Program-made: the position numbers and the translations under genes
Shown here: piece after piece, positions 1-7,945 of the stretch
Layout of the letters: the number at the start of each line of letters is the position of its first letter
How positions within the stretch are numbered: the stretch's first letter is position 1
DNA from: Staphylococcus lloydii
Lineage (GTDB): Bacteria > Bacillota > Bacilli > Staphylococcales > Staphylococcaceae
Length of the DNA: 64,000 nt
Assembly: GCF_015775975.1 (NCBI RefSeq)
Contig: NZ_CP064056.1
Span: 930,001 to 994,000, forward strand
Reading direction: 5' to 3'
Notes under the pieces: generated by a model
Seen by the model: the letters and a program-made list of their open reading frames with translations, nothing else
What the model was told of the DNA's origin: nothing
Databases searched by the model: none

Positions 1-51
1 ACCTTATGAGATAGTATCTGGCTGACATTATCTCATAAGGTAACTTTTTTT
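1..51 (+). terminator. Rho-independent terminator at the left edge
   Basis: A 13-bp perfect inverted repeat (1-13 with 29-41) is followed by a run of seven T at 45-51. It probably ends a gene lying left of the window. The stem could begin further left, outside the sequence. Confidence 0.75.
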
Positions 52-161
52 AGTTTTAAAACGCTGGGTTTATTAAATAGCAGATTAAAAGATGTTAAGT
101 GTTCAATTTCTGTATATAAAAAAATCTCGATTACAATATTATTACAAATAGCTCAATGCCC

Positions 162-190
162 TTGAAAAGCATGATAAAATCTAATATTAT
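162..190 (+). promoter_or_regulatory. Probable sigma-A promoter of the tsuA-tusA pair
   Basis: TTGAAA at 162-167 and TATTAT at 185-190 are separated by 17 bp and lie about 35 bp upstream of the first gene. This is read from the sequence only; no operator is recognisable beside it. Confidence 0.5.
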
Positions 191-226
191 TATTCTTATT
201 AATTTAATCGGAAAAGAGGGATTTAT

Positions 227-1321
227 TTGACGTGGTTAGTCATTAGTGGGCTCATCGTAGGAGCTTTATTAGGTTTTGTTATGCAACGTACACGCTTTTG
301 TTTAGCAGGCGGTTTCCGAGATATGTATATACAGAAAAGCAATAAAATGTTTTATGCCTTATTAATAGCTATTTCTGTACAAAGCATTGGATTACTTTTA
401 TTAACGTCTACAGGTGTTGTTACTATACCTACTGAATCATATCCTATCATTGGAACAGTTATAGGTTCATTTATTTTTGGTGTAGGAATGATATTATCAG
501 GAGGGTGTGCGACAGGTACTTGGTACCGCGCTGGTGAAGGTTTAATAGGTAGTTGGATCGCATTAGTATTTTATGGATTTACTGCAGCAGTTACCAAATT
601 CGGCTTACTATTACCTGTAATGGATAAAATTAATAAGCCGACAAACGTTAACGCGAGTATGGCACAAACGACTGGAATCCCTATGTGGGTTTGGGTTTTA
701 TTATTAGTAATTATAACAGTGTTTTTTGTAACTAAAACATTACGTAAACCAAAAGTTGCGGTACCAACTTTAAAACGTAAATTTACAGGCGTACGTTATT
801 ACTTATTCGAGAAAAAATATCATCCTTTCGTTGCTGCTATCGTAGTTGGTCTAATTGCATTATTAGCTTGGCCAGCAAGTGAAGCAACAGGCAGAATGGA
901 TGGTTTAGGTATTACAACGCCTTCAGCTAACTTAATACAATTTTTAATTAGTGGTGACGTAAAATTACTAGACTGGGGTGTATTTTTAGTTTTAGGTATC
1001 TTCTTTGGTTCTTATATTGCAGCTAAAGGAGCAAGAGAATTTAAATGGAGATTGCCAGATAAAAAGACAATAAGAAATAGTGTATTCGGTGGTATGTGTA
1101 TGGGCTTTGGCGCATCAGTAGCCGGAGGTTGTTCCATCGGTAACGGTTTAGTATCAACTGCCACAATGTCATGGCAAGGCTGGATTGCCTTAGCTTCAAT
1201 GATTTTAGGTGCATGGTTTATGAGTTACTTTATTTTTATTAGACCTATGAAAAAAGCTCAAAAAGCACAAAGCGCTTCAACAAATAGCGCTCACTTAAGT
1301 GGTCAAACACAAACAACGTAA
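227..1321 (+). CDS. tsuA: YeeE/YedE family transporter, TsuA-like (thiosulfate uptake)
   Basis: A 364-residue polytopic membrane protein with about nine hydrophobic segments and a basic tail. It carries the three cysteine motifs of the YeeE/YedE family: RTRFC near residue 25, SGGCATGTWYR near 90 and AGGCSIGNG near 300. In E. coli YeeE (TsuA) the equivalent cysteines relay thiosulfate through the membrane. The next gene encodes a TusA-like protein with a CPxP motif, the same pairing as YeeE-YeeD, which supports thiosulfate or another sulfur species as substrate. The start is TTG at 227, 7 bases after GAGGG. The 18-base gap to the next gene indicates an operon. The substrate is inferred from family and neighbour. 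Confidence 0.8.
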   Translation: MTWLVISGLIVGALLGFVMQRTRFCLAGGFRDMYIQKSNKMFYALLIAISVQSIGLLLLTSTGVVTIPTESYPIIGTVIGSFIFGVGMILSGGCATGTWYRAGEGLIGSWIALVFYGFTAAVTKFGLLLPVMDKINKPTNVNASMAQTTGIPMWVWVLLLVIITVFFVTKTLRKPKVAVPTLKRKFTGVRYYLFEKKYHPFVAAIVVGLIALLAWPASEATGRMDGLGITTPSANLIQFLISGDVKLLDWGVFLVLGIFFGSYIAAKGAREFKWRLPDKKTIRNSVFGGMCMGFGASVAGGCSIGNGLVSTATMSWQGWIALASMILGAWFMSYFIFIRPMKKAQKAQSASTNSAHLSGQTQTT

Positions 1322-1339
1322 TAGAGAGGAAGATAAATT

Positions 1340-1564
1340 ATGGTACATGAATTAGGCACAGTAGGAATGGTATGCCCATTCCCATTAATAGAAGCTCAGA
1401 AAAAAATGGTTACTTTAGATAATGGAGATGAATTAAAGATTGATTTCGACTGTACGCAAGCTACTGAAGCAATCCCTAACTGGGCTGCTGAACAAGGATA
1501 TCCAGTAACGAACTACGAACAATTAGATGATGCATCTTGGACTATCACAATTCAAAAAGCATAA
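1340..1564 (+). CDS. TusA/YeeD-like sulfurtransferase
   Basis: A 74-residue cytoplasmic protein of the SirA/YeeD/TusA family. The hallmark CPxP motif is present (MVCPFPL, Cys13), with the cysteine that carries persulfide sulfur. Length is typical of the family. The gene follows the YeeE-like transporter by 18 bases and has a GAGAGGAAG ribosome-binding site, so it is very likely co-transcribed and takes sulfur delivered by the transporter. The final acceptor is not visible. It could be called tsuB by analogy with E. coli, but the symbol is left blank because several TusA paralogues exist in staphylococci. Confidence 0.8.
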   Translation: MVHELGTVGMVCPFPLIEAQKKMVTLDNGDELKIDFDCTQATEAIPNWAAEQGYPVTNYEQLDDASWTITIQKA

Positions 1565-1572
1565 ACAAAATT

Positions 1573-1603
1573 AACTCGGTTATTTATAATAGCCGGGTTT
1601 TTT
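1573..1603 (+). terminator. Terminator of the tsuA-tusA operon
   Basis: An 11-bp stem with two G-U pairs (1573-1583 with 1589-1599) is followed by six T ending at 1603. It lies directly after the tusA-like stop codon. Confidence 0.85.
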
Positions 1604-1925
1604 ATATCTAAGTATGTCTTTAGACTTAGTAAGATGGTAAACTATAAATTAAAAGTTTCATATTTCATAGCTAAAGCTAAGACGTATAAATATATAAAAT
1701 TTTATTTTTTGCAACATAATCAATTTATCGAATGATATGATATATATTGTCGATAACTTAAGCAAAAGTAAAACACAAAATTTATAAGTGAATAATAGTA
1801 TATACATATGAGTTGAGACATTTATTTTAACTACAAATATTAGGGGAACATTATTTTTAAAATCGGGCAATTCCCTTATGAATAATTAAATAAAGATATT
1901 ACAGTTTTGAGGAGGCATACTTACC
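1604..1925. other. Intergenic region upstream of scrB; possible operator
   Basis: About 320 bases, very AT-rich, with no convincing gene; a 70-codon frame on the minus strand has no plausible start signal or family resemblance. A 7-bp inverted repeat (TTATCGA at 1725-1731 and TCGATAA at 1750-1756) could be a repressor site for the sucrose genes, but it does not fall in a recognised promoter. No LacI-type scrR gene adjoins scrB here. Confidence 0.3.
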
Positions 1926-3404
1926 ATGCGTGAGTGGACAAGAGACGAGCGCTATCAACGTTTTGAGGAAGTACCTCAAGATAAGTTAGAAGCATTAAGA
2001 GCGCAAGTACAACAATCTAACTATAAACAAATTTTTCATATTCAACCAGAATCAGGATTGTTAAACGATCCAAATGGCTTAATTTATTTTAATGGTGAAT
2101 ATCATGTATCGCATCAATGGTTTCCTTTAGGTGCCGTTCACGGTTTGAAATATTGGTACAATTATACGAGTAAAGATTTGGTACATTTTGAACCACATGG
2201 TCCAATATTGAAACCTGATACTAAAAATGATAGTCACGGTGTGTATAGTGGTAGCGCATTTGAATATGACAACCACTTATATTATATGTATACAGGTAAT
2301 GCACGTGATGAATCATGGCAAAGACATTCCAGTCAATTAATTGCAAAAGTAAATCAAGACAAAACTATAAGTAAATTTCCTAAACCAGTGATTGGGCAAC
2401 CACCAGAAGGTTATACAGAACATTTTAGAGATCCTAAGGTATTTAAAAAAGATGATGCATATTACGCGATTATAGGTGCTCAAAATGTCCATAAAAGTGG
2501 ACGCGTCGTACTCTATCAATCAACTGATATAGTACATTGGCAATTTATGGGAGAACTAGAAACCAAATTGACTGAATTTGGTTATATGTGGGAATGTCCA
2601 GATTATTTCAATTTAGATGGCTTTGACATACTCATGTTTTGTCCCCAAGGCGTAGAGCCTGATGGTGATAAATTTAATAATATTTATCAAGCAGGATACA
2701 TAATTGGTCAATTAGATGTAGATAATTTAGCAATGAATCATGCAGATTTTAATGAATTAGATAATGGCTTTGATTTTTATGCCCCACAAAGTTTTGTCGA
2801 TGCACAAGGCCAACGTGTATTAATTGGATGGATGGGATTACCAGATGTAAATTATCCAACAGATGAAGAAAATTGGGCCCATTGCTTAACGGTACCAAGA
2901 GTATTGTCAATTGAAGATGGTAAGTTGAAACAACGACCAATCAAAGCATTAAAACAATTACGTTTTAATGAAGAAACTGCATTAGGCTATGCTAATAAAT
3001 TCACACGTCAACTTCATCCATATGAGGGGAAACAATACGAACTAATCATAGATGTTTTAGAAAATGACACAACGGAATTATATTTTGAGTTACGTAGTTC
3101 TCGTCAGCATTCAACTTTAATCAAATATAATACGAGAGAACAAAAACTAACATTAGACAGAAGTGAAAGTGGCCCGTTACCAACTCCGGTAGAAGGTACT
3201 TCAAGAAGTACGATATTGGATACACCACTTTCGCAACTCCAAATTTTTATTGATACTTCAAGTATAGAGGTATTTTGTAATGATGGTGAACGTGTAATGA
3301 CTGCGAGAATTTTTCCAGATGAAGATGCGACAGGTATAAAAACTTCGACAGAATCAGGACAGGCTTATTTAAAATTCACAAAATATGAATTGAAAGAAGG
3401 TTAA
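1926..3404 (+). CDS. scrB: Sucrose-6-phosphate hydrolase (GH32)
   Basis: A 492-residue glycoside hydrolase family 32 enzyme that cleaves sucrose-6-phosphate, made by the sucrose PTS, into glucose-6-phosphate and fructose. The family signatures are present in order: LLNDPNGL near residue 46 (nucleophile Asp), HFRDPKVF near 170 (transition-state Asp) and WECPDYF near 224 (acid/base Glu). A C-terminal beta-sandwich follows from about residue 350. The start ATG has GAGGAGGC upstream. It is followed after two bases by a fructokinase, so both products of sucrose hydrolysis are handled by one operon. Neither a scrR repressor nor a sucrose PTS gene is adjacent. Confidence 0.93.
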   Translation: MREWTRDERYQRFEEVPQDKLEALRAQVQQSNYKQIFHIQPESGLLNDPNGLIYFNGEYHVSHQWFPLGAVHGLKYWYNYTSKDLVHFEPHGPILKPDTKNDSHGVYSGSAFEYDNHLYYMYTGNARDESWQRHSSQLIAKVNQDKTISKFPKPVIGQPPEGYTEHFRDPKVFKKDDAYYAIIGAQNVHKSGRVVLYQSTDIVHWQFMGELETKLTEFGYMWECPDYFNLDGFDILMFCPQGVEPDGDKFNNIYQAGYIIGQLDVDNLAMNHADFNELDNGFDFYAPQSFVDAQGQRVLIGWMGLPDVNYPTDEENWAHCLTVPRVLSIEDGKLKQRPIKALKQLRFNEETALGYANKFTRQLHPYEGKQYELIIDVLENDTTELYFELRSSRQHSTLIKYNTREQKLTLDRSESGPLPTPVEGTSRSTILDTPLSQLQIFIDTSSIEVFCNDGERVMTARIFPDEDATGIKTSTESGQAYLKFTKYELKEG

Positions 3405-3406
3405 TT

Positions 3407-4375
3407 ATGGGTAAATTATATGCAATAGGCGAGGCATTAATAGATTTTATTCCTAATACGACAGATTCTAAGTTGAAAGATGTTGAAACATTTTCTAGAC
3501 AGGTGGGTGGCGCACCTTGTAATGTCGCTAGCACAGTGCAAAAACTTGGCGGTCAGTCAGAAATGATTACACAACTAGGTCAAGATGCTTTTGGGGATAT
3601 TATCGTCGAAACGCTAGAAGATATAGGTGTTGGCACGTCCTTTATTAAACGAACGAATGAAGCAAACACTGCGTTGGCGTTTGTGAGTTTAACAAAATCT
3701 GGAGAAAGAGATTTTTCATTTTACCGTAAACCTTCTGCTGATATGTTATACAACCGTGAAAATATAAAAGAATTACCTATAACACCAAACGATATCTTAC
3801 ATTTTTGTTCTGTTGATTTAGTAGACAGTGAAATGAAAGAGGCGCATAAGGCAATCATTGAAAAATTTAAGCAACAACAAGGTACGATATGTTTTGATCC
3901 AAATGTAAGATTGCCTTTGTGGGACAGTGAAGAGGCATGTAAGCGTGCGATAAGAGAGTTTATACCTCATGCCAATATCGTTAAAATTTCTGATGAAGAA
4001 CTTTCATTCATTACAGATATTAAAGATGATGAGCAAGCAATTAACTGGCTATTTCAAAATAATGTTGAGATTGTTATTTATACTAAAGGTGCTGAAGGTT
4101 CAGAATTATATTTTAAAGATGGCACTAAAATAGGTCATGAAGGCATTAAAGTGAAAGCAATCGATACGACTGGTGCAGGAGATGCGTTTATAGGCGCAAT
4201 GTTAAGTAAAATTTTGAATTTCGAAACTGTTAATTTAACACAAGAATTGAAGCAACAAGGTAAGGATATACTAGCATTTAGTAATTTAGTCGCGGCAAAA
4301 GTAACGACGAATTATGGCGCAATTGGGAGTATTCCTAGCTTGGACGAAGTTGATAAAAGTGAATCGTTAAAATAA
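3407..4375 (+). CDS. scrK: Fructokinase (PfkB family)
   Basis: A 322-residue PfkB/ribokinase-family carbohydrate kinase. It shows the N-terminal GEALIDFIP and GGAPCNVA motifs (residues 7-40) and the C-terminal signature DTTGAGDAFIGA near residue 250, which holds the catalytic aspartate and anion hole. It phosphorylates the free fructose released by ScrB to fructose-6-phosphate. The gene begins two bases after scrB, with AAGAAGG in the end of scrB as ribosome-binding site. It converges on agrA, as it does in S. aureus. Confidence 0.9.
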   Translation: MGKLYAIGEALIDFIPNTTDSKLKDVETFSRQVGGAPCNVASTVQKLGGQSEMITQLGQDAFGDIIVETLEDIGVGTSFIKRTNEANTALAFVSLTKSGERDFSFYRKPSADMLYNRENIKELPITPNDILHFCSVDLVDSEMKEAHKAIIEKFKQQQGTICFDPNVRLPLWDSEEACKRAIREFIPHANIVKISDEELSFITDIKDDEQAINWLFQNNVEIVIYTKGAEGSELYFKDGTKIGHEGIKVKAIDTTGAGDAFIGAMLSKILNFETVNLTQELKQQGKDILAFSNLVAAKVTTNYGAIGSIPSLDEVDKSESLK

Positions 4376-4380
4376 CTATA

Positions 4381-4420
4381 AAAAAGACTTGTTTTCAAAT
4401 GAATGAAGACAAGTCTTTTT
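4381..4420. terminator. Bidirectional terminator between scrK and agrA
   Basis: A 12-bp perfect stem (4381-4392 with 4409-4420) with A-run on the left arm and T-run on the right arm, so it can terminate both converging operons. Confidence 0.85.
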
Positions 4421-4430
4421 AAATATGAGA

Positions 4431-5156
4431 TTAAGTGTTTTTAATCTTTTTAATGTTACGCACTGAAGCGAAACAAAATTCTTGGTTATCGAAATAAATA
4501 ATACGATCTTTAGTGTTAACAGCAGAGACATTATTTTTGTTTATGACGTAACTATTATGGCACCTGAAGAAGCGGTCATCGAGTTGACTGAGTTCTTTTA
4601 AATTGCCATAAAATTCAATTTGTCTATTGTCTAAATGAGCTATTAACCGATGTGATTTGGAAGATGATTCAAAAAACATTACATCATCATAGCGTACATA
4701 TACGGAGTTACTGCCTTGTTTTAGTTCAATAGTGTCGACATTGCTATCTTTAGATAACAATTTTAAGCGTGTTTCTGCCGTTTCAATACAATCAATAATG
4801 CGTGTTTTTAATTCATCCGGGTCATCTTTAAATATAAAATCCATAGCGGCAATTTTATAAACAAAGGTTAAATAAGTTAATTCACTATGACTTGTGACAA
4901 ATATTATATTGCCAACAGGGTCGTGCTTCCGGATTTCACTTGCTAATTTAATGCCATTTATGTCCGCTTCTAGTTGAATATCTAAAAAATAACAACCGAT
5001 ATCATCCAACTTGCGGGCTTCTTCTAGTATTTCATAAGGATCTCCTGTTGCTTTAACAATTTCCATAGGCTTTTCTTCAATCATAATGTAGTTGTTTATA
5101 ATTGAAGTCATATTATCACGTTGTCTTGTATCATCCTCACATATGAAAATTTTCAT
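4431..5156 (-). CDS. agrA: Accessory gene regulator response regulator AgrA
   Basis: A 241-residue response regulator with an N-terminal receiver domain (Asp59 in YFLDIQ is the phosphoacceptor) and a C-terminal LytTR DNA-binding domain. DNA-contact residues known from S. aureus align exactly: His169, Arg233, and the redox-sensitive Cys199. It activates the P2 and P3 promoters in the agrB-RNAIII gap through paired direct repeats. The ATG at 5156 is chosen because AAGGATG lies 7 bases upstream; a GTG two codons earlier would almost touch that site. It is the last gene of agrBDCA, 18 bases after agrC. Confidence 0.97.
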   Translation of the reverse strand: MKIFICEDDTRQRDNMTSIINNYIMIEEKPMEIVKATGDPYEILEEARKLDDIGCYFLDIQLEADINGIKLASEIRKHDPVGNIIFVTSHSELTYLTFVYKIAAMDFIFKDDPDELKTRIIDCIETAETRLKLLSKDSNVDTIELKQGSNSVYVRYDDVMFFESSSKSHRLIAHLDNRQIEFYGNLKELSQLDDRFFRCHNSYVINKNNVSAVNTKDRIIYFDNQEFCFASVRNIKKIKNT

Positions 5157-5174
5157 TATCACACATCCTTATGA

Positions 5175-6464
5175 TTAAGTATTTAATATTTCAACCTTTT
5201 GAACAAAGTAGTTATTTTCGATTGTTGTATCTAATAATACATTTGATTTCGATTCAGTGATTTCTTTTAAAGTCGATAATCCCAAACCACTATTACCTTT
5301 TTTAGTAGTGAAGTTTTCTTGGAAGAGGGTGTGTACACGAGGTATATCATCCTCACATTTATTCATTACGATAAAGGTAACTGAAACATCACTATTTTTT
5401 AAAAAGGCTATACGAATTAATGGATCTTCATCAATATTCTCAGAGGCCTCAATGGCATTGTCGATAATAATACCAATAATACGGCTTAAGTCGATTGTAG
5501 GCATGTCTATTTTAGTAATTTGTTCATTTACTTCAACACTAATGCTAATATTCATTTCTTGAGCTTGTAAAATTTTCGTCGTGACTAAGCCTTTGATTTC
5601 TCTTAGCTTTAAGTTTTCAATACCATTAATTTTAACAGCATTCATTTGCATACTGTCTTGCATAGGTAAAATTTCATTAGTGAAATAGTTACGCAAACCT
5701 TCCATGTCATTTTCACGGATGTAATCTGACATCGTCGATAAAATATTGACATAATCATGTCTAAACTTACGCATTTCATTGTTAATTTGTTCGATTTGCA
5801 AAGTATATTTATAATAATTTTCGATTTCTTTCATATTTCGCTTATATTGAATTTCACGAATAATACTGAAAGAAACAGTAATAATCAGAATCGCGATAAT
5901 AATTATAAAGATGACATAAATAACGGCTAAATATTTAAAATCACCATACGAAATAACTTCTTTTGGCATATACATATATAAAATTAAAAATGTAGCCAAT
6001 AATATAATGCCAATTAAAGTAAGGTAGATTTTGTTTAGCGATAAGATGGAACGGGATAATCGCTGAATAAAATATCTAGTGACAAATGCCAACATCAGAG
6101 CGATTATGGTAAAGATTATTGTGTAAAGTAAAATCATTATGTAATTATGTAAATTGAATTTTATTATTAGCGTAGCTATCCATATAGTAAAAAAATTAGA
6201 AATATATAATAATAGAAAAGTTAAAACACTAAGAACTAGACCTATTATTTTATTTCTAATAAACATAAAAATAGTTGTAAAGACAACTAATATGAGTATT
6301 GTTTTCGGACCAAAAACAAAATATAAAAAAGTTGAAGGGATTACTATTCCTATAATAGAAATATAATCCCTAAGTGTGTATTTCACGTTACCTATAATTC
6401 TAAGCACAACAAATATCACTATAAGTTGATAAATAGAGATATAAACCGAATTTAAAAACTCCAT
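5175..6464 (-). CDS. agrC: AgrC sensor histidine kinase (HPK10 family)
   Basis: A 429-residue receptor kinase for the autoinducing peptide. The N-terminal 200 residues are hydrophobic, with six or so membrane helices forming the peptide sensor; a coiled-coil linker follows (about 205-232). The phosphoacceptor is His236 in RKFRHDYVN, and an HATPase domain carries DNAIEAS (N box) and GLGL (G box). This layout matches S. aureus AgrC. The sensor half is expected to be species-specific together with AgrD and AgrB. The ATG is preceded by AGAGAGTG and lies 28 bases after agrD. Confidence 0.96.
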   Translation of the reverse strand: MEFLNSVYISIYQLIVIFVVLRIIGNVKYTLRDYISIIGIVIPSTFLYFVFGPKTILILVVFTTIFMFIRNKIIGLVLSVLTFLLLYISNFFTIWIATLIIKFNLHNYIMILLYTIIFTIIALMLAFVTRYFIQRLSRSILSLNKIYLTLIGIILLATFLILYMYMPKEVISYGDFKYLAVIYVIFIIIIAILIITVSFSIIREIQYKRNMKEIENYYKYTLQIEQINNEMRKFRHDYVNILSTMSDYIRENDMEGLRNYFTNEILPMQDSMQMNAVKINGIENLKLREIKGLVTTKILQAQEMNISISVEVNEQITKIDMPTIDLSRIIGIIIDNAIEASENIDEDPLIRIAFLKNSDVSVTFIVMNKCEDDIPRVHTLFQENFTTKKGNSGLGLSTLKEITESKSNVLLDTTIENNYFVQKVEILNT

Positions 6465-6492
6465 TTTAATACACTCTCTCTAATCATTTTAA

Positions 6493-6630
6493 TTATTCGT
6501 ATAATTTTGTTAGTTCTTCTGGGACTTCAGGTTCATCGAAAAATCCGCTGCAAGGGTTAACACCTGATACAGCTCCTAAAACTTCAAAAAACTTAGCGAA
6601 AAATGAAAAGATACTATTTAAAAAATTCAT
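6493..6630 (-). CDS. agrD: AgrD autoinducing peptide precursor
   Basis: A 45-residue prepeptide. Residues 1-21 form an amphipathic leader (MNFLNSIFSFFAKFFEVLGA). The core around residues 23-31 is GVNPCSGFF, and the acidic tail is DEPEVPEELTKLYE, close to the conserved S. aureus tail. Cys27 plus four residues (CSGFF) would make the usual five-residue thiolactone ring after AgrB removes the tail at Phe31-Asp32. The N-terminal trim point is not certain: GVNPCSGFF (nine residues) is my best guess by analogy with AIPs I recall from S. arlettae and S. gallinarum. The ribosome-binding site AAGGAGG lies in the end of agrB, one base before which agrB stops. Confidence 0.95.
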   Translation of the reverse strand: MNFLNSIFSFFAKFFEVLGAVSGVNPCSGFFDEPEVPEELTKLYE

Positions 6631-6631
6631 A

Positions 6632-7201
6632 TTATGCTTCCTCCTTAGGGAAAAATATTGGTAATTGTGCAACAGCTATAATGATAACACCTAACAATAT
6701 TAGCTGTTGATAAGGTTCGTTAATGACAATTGAAATTAATAAAATAATTACTGAAAGTATTATTGTATTTCTTTTTTTCTTAGCTTTTAATTTAGTTGGA
6801 ATAGGTTGCTTTTTAGTAGCAGCTGGGGCATATATACATAAGATAATGAACCCAATTATTGCTAGGCAATACATAATTCCAACGCTTATTTGAGTATACA
6901 CTACTAGCCAAGGTAAAAAAACAAATAACAATAAATTTTGTACGTGACACAGTAATGAAGATTTCGCATGTGCGCCATGCGCAAAAAATCTAATTAAAGC
7001 ATATGTTATATGAACAGTGAGAGTGTAAAAAAATAAATTAAACAGGATTGAAACACCATATGCTACAATCGTTTTAAATATGTTGCTGACAAAGACTTGC
7101 ATGCCTAAACGAATCTTTAAATAAGCAATATGATCTAAATTATTTCGTTCTTGCAAGTATTTAGCAAAGGTGTCTATTCGGGTTTCTATCGATTTTAGCA
7201 T
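6632..7201 (-). CDS. agrB: AgrB peptidase/transporter
   Basis: A 189-residue membrane endopeptidase that cuts off the AgrD C-terminal tail and forms the thiolactone. The catalytic pair is present with the standard 7-residue spacing: His78 in FFAHGAHAK and Cys85 in SSLLCHVQ. Hydrophobic segments at about 42-75, 88-135 and 148-182 fit the multi-helix topology of the family. It is first gene of the P2 operon; AAGGAGAG precedes the ATG at 7201. It ends one base before the agrD start, consistent with coupled translation. Confidence 0.96.
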   Translation of the reverse strand: MLKSIETRIDTFAKYLQERNNLDHIAYLKIRLGMQVFVSNIFKTIVAYGVSILFNLFFYTLTVHITYALIRFFAHGAHAKSSLLCHVQNLLLFVFLPWLVVYTQISVGIMYCLAIIGFIILCIYAPAATKKQPIPTKLKAKKKRNTIILSVIILLISIVINEPYQQLILLGVIIIAVAQLPIFFPKEEA

Positions 7202-7222
7202 TTGGCTTCTCTCCTTAATTTG

Positions 7223-7290
7223 ATTATACGCCGTTAATTAGGTGTTATGCGATATATTGCCTAATTGTACGAAAACTATGCCTAACTGTT
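7223..7290 (-). promoter_or_regulatory. agr P2 promoter with paired AgrA repeats
   Basis: On the minus strand AACAGTTAGG (7281-7290) and TACAATTAGG (7260-7269) are direct repeats 21 bp apart, matching the AgrA consensus ACAGTTAAG. A TATAAT -10 element lies at 7223-7228. The leader before agrB is short, as in S. aureus. AgrA binding is inferred from this match. Confidence 0.85.
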
Positions 7291-7328
7291 AATGCCGATT
7301 TTTTGAAATAATTTCAATTCATCAGATG

Positions 7329-7396
7329 AACAGTTAGGAATAAAAAATAACGAGTTAGGCATTTTGGAACTTAATCGTGCATATACGTGTTTTAAT
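7329..7396 (+). promoter_or_regulatory. agr P3 promoter with paired AgrA repeats
   Basis: AACAGTTAGG (7329-7338) and ACGAGTTAGG (7350-7359) are direct repeats, again 21 bp apart. The distance from the second repeat to a TTTAAT -10 candidate at 7391-7396 equals that in P2 (about 41 bp). Transcription of RNAIII would start near 7403. Confidence 0.8.
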
Positions 7397-7402
7397 GTAC
7401 TT

Positions 7403-7943
7403 GTATCACAAAGAGATACTAAATACTTGAATAATATTTACTAGTGATTTATTCAGATTTATAAAGCTTAAGAGCAGAAGTTTTATAAATAATCTATTCT
7501 TGATGATCATTTTACTTCATATAGTAGAGGATTTATCAATGATTTAGATAGTATTTTTTATTCTTTGTAATATGTTTAAAGGAGTTGTTGTTGTGACAAA
7601 AAACATCATAGACTCGATTGGTGGTTTAGTGAATTAATTTTGAACTCAGTTGAAATTCGCTTAAAATTTAAGCTTTCCCTATAATAACTGTATTCATAAT
7701 TTTTTTGATTAAACAATTTATTCTAGTGTCATTTATATAATTACCTATAACAGAGGTAATTAAAGTAGTAACATGTAAGCTATCGTAAACATCATTCAAT
7801 TTGCCGTTCTAACTGACGGTAGATTCACTAAATTTTTTCATAATTAATAACATCCCCAAAAATAGATAGAGAAATAACTGTAAAACATTCCCTTAATAAT
7901 AAGTTAAAAAAACCGTGAGTCCCTCCCAAGCTCACGGTTTTTA
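7403..7943 (+). ncRNA. RNAIII: RNAIII, effector RNA of agr
   Basis: A roughly 540-base transcript is inferred from P3 to a strong terminator; S. aureus RNAIII is 514 bases. Pyrimidine-rich single-strand candidates that could pair with Shine-Dalgarno sequences occur at about 7675 (TTTCCCT), 7852 (ATCCCC) and 7888 (TTCCCTT), and the terminator loop contains TCCCTCCC, the anti-SD feature of RNAIII hairpins. A degenerate delta-haemolysin frame lies about 190 bases from the 5' end. Ends were set from promoter and terminator and not measured. It converges on the nitrilase-family gene as in S. aureus. Confidence 0.88.
7593..7684 (+). pseudogene. hld: Delta-haemolysin remnant, frameshifted
   Basis: A GTG start preceded by AAAGGAG encodes MTKNIIDSIGGLVN and then stops at 7635-7637 (14 residues). 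This matches the first half of delta-toxin (MAxDIISTIGDLVK). If one base is restored in the AA codon at 7632-7633, translation continues LILNSVEIRLKFKLSL to a stop at 7682-7684; LILNSV aligns with the toxin's second half (LIIDTV in S. warneri-type toxins). The end no longer resembles the lysine-rich toxin terminus. I read this as a one-base deletion in an already diverging hld; a genuine 14-residue peptide is the alternative. Confidence 0.6.
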
Positions 7944-7945
7944 TT
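7906..7945 (+). terminator. RNAIII terminator with anti-Shine-Dalgarno loop
   Basis: An 11-bp stem (7909-7919 with 7931-7941) ends in a T-rich stretch. The 11-base loop contains TCCCTCCC. In S. aureus RNAIII the corresponding terminal hairpin loop base-pairs with target ribosome-binding sites. The left-hand A-run could also stop the converging minus-strand gene. Confidence 0.88.

Noticed and set aside
1658..1870. 70-codon minus-strand frame upstream of scrB
   Set aside because: No ribosome-binding site, low-complexity AT-driven residues, and it occupies the expected promoter region of scrB.
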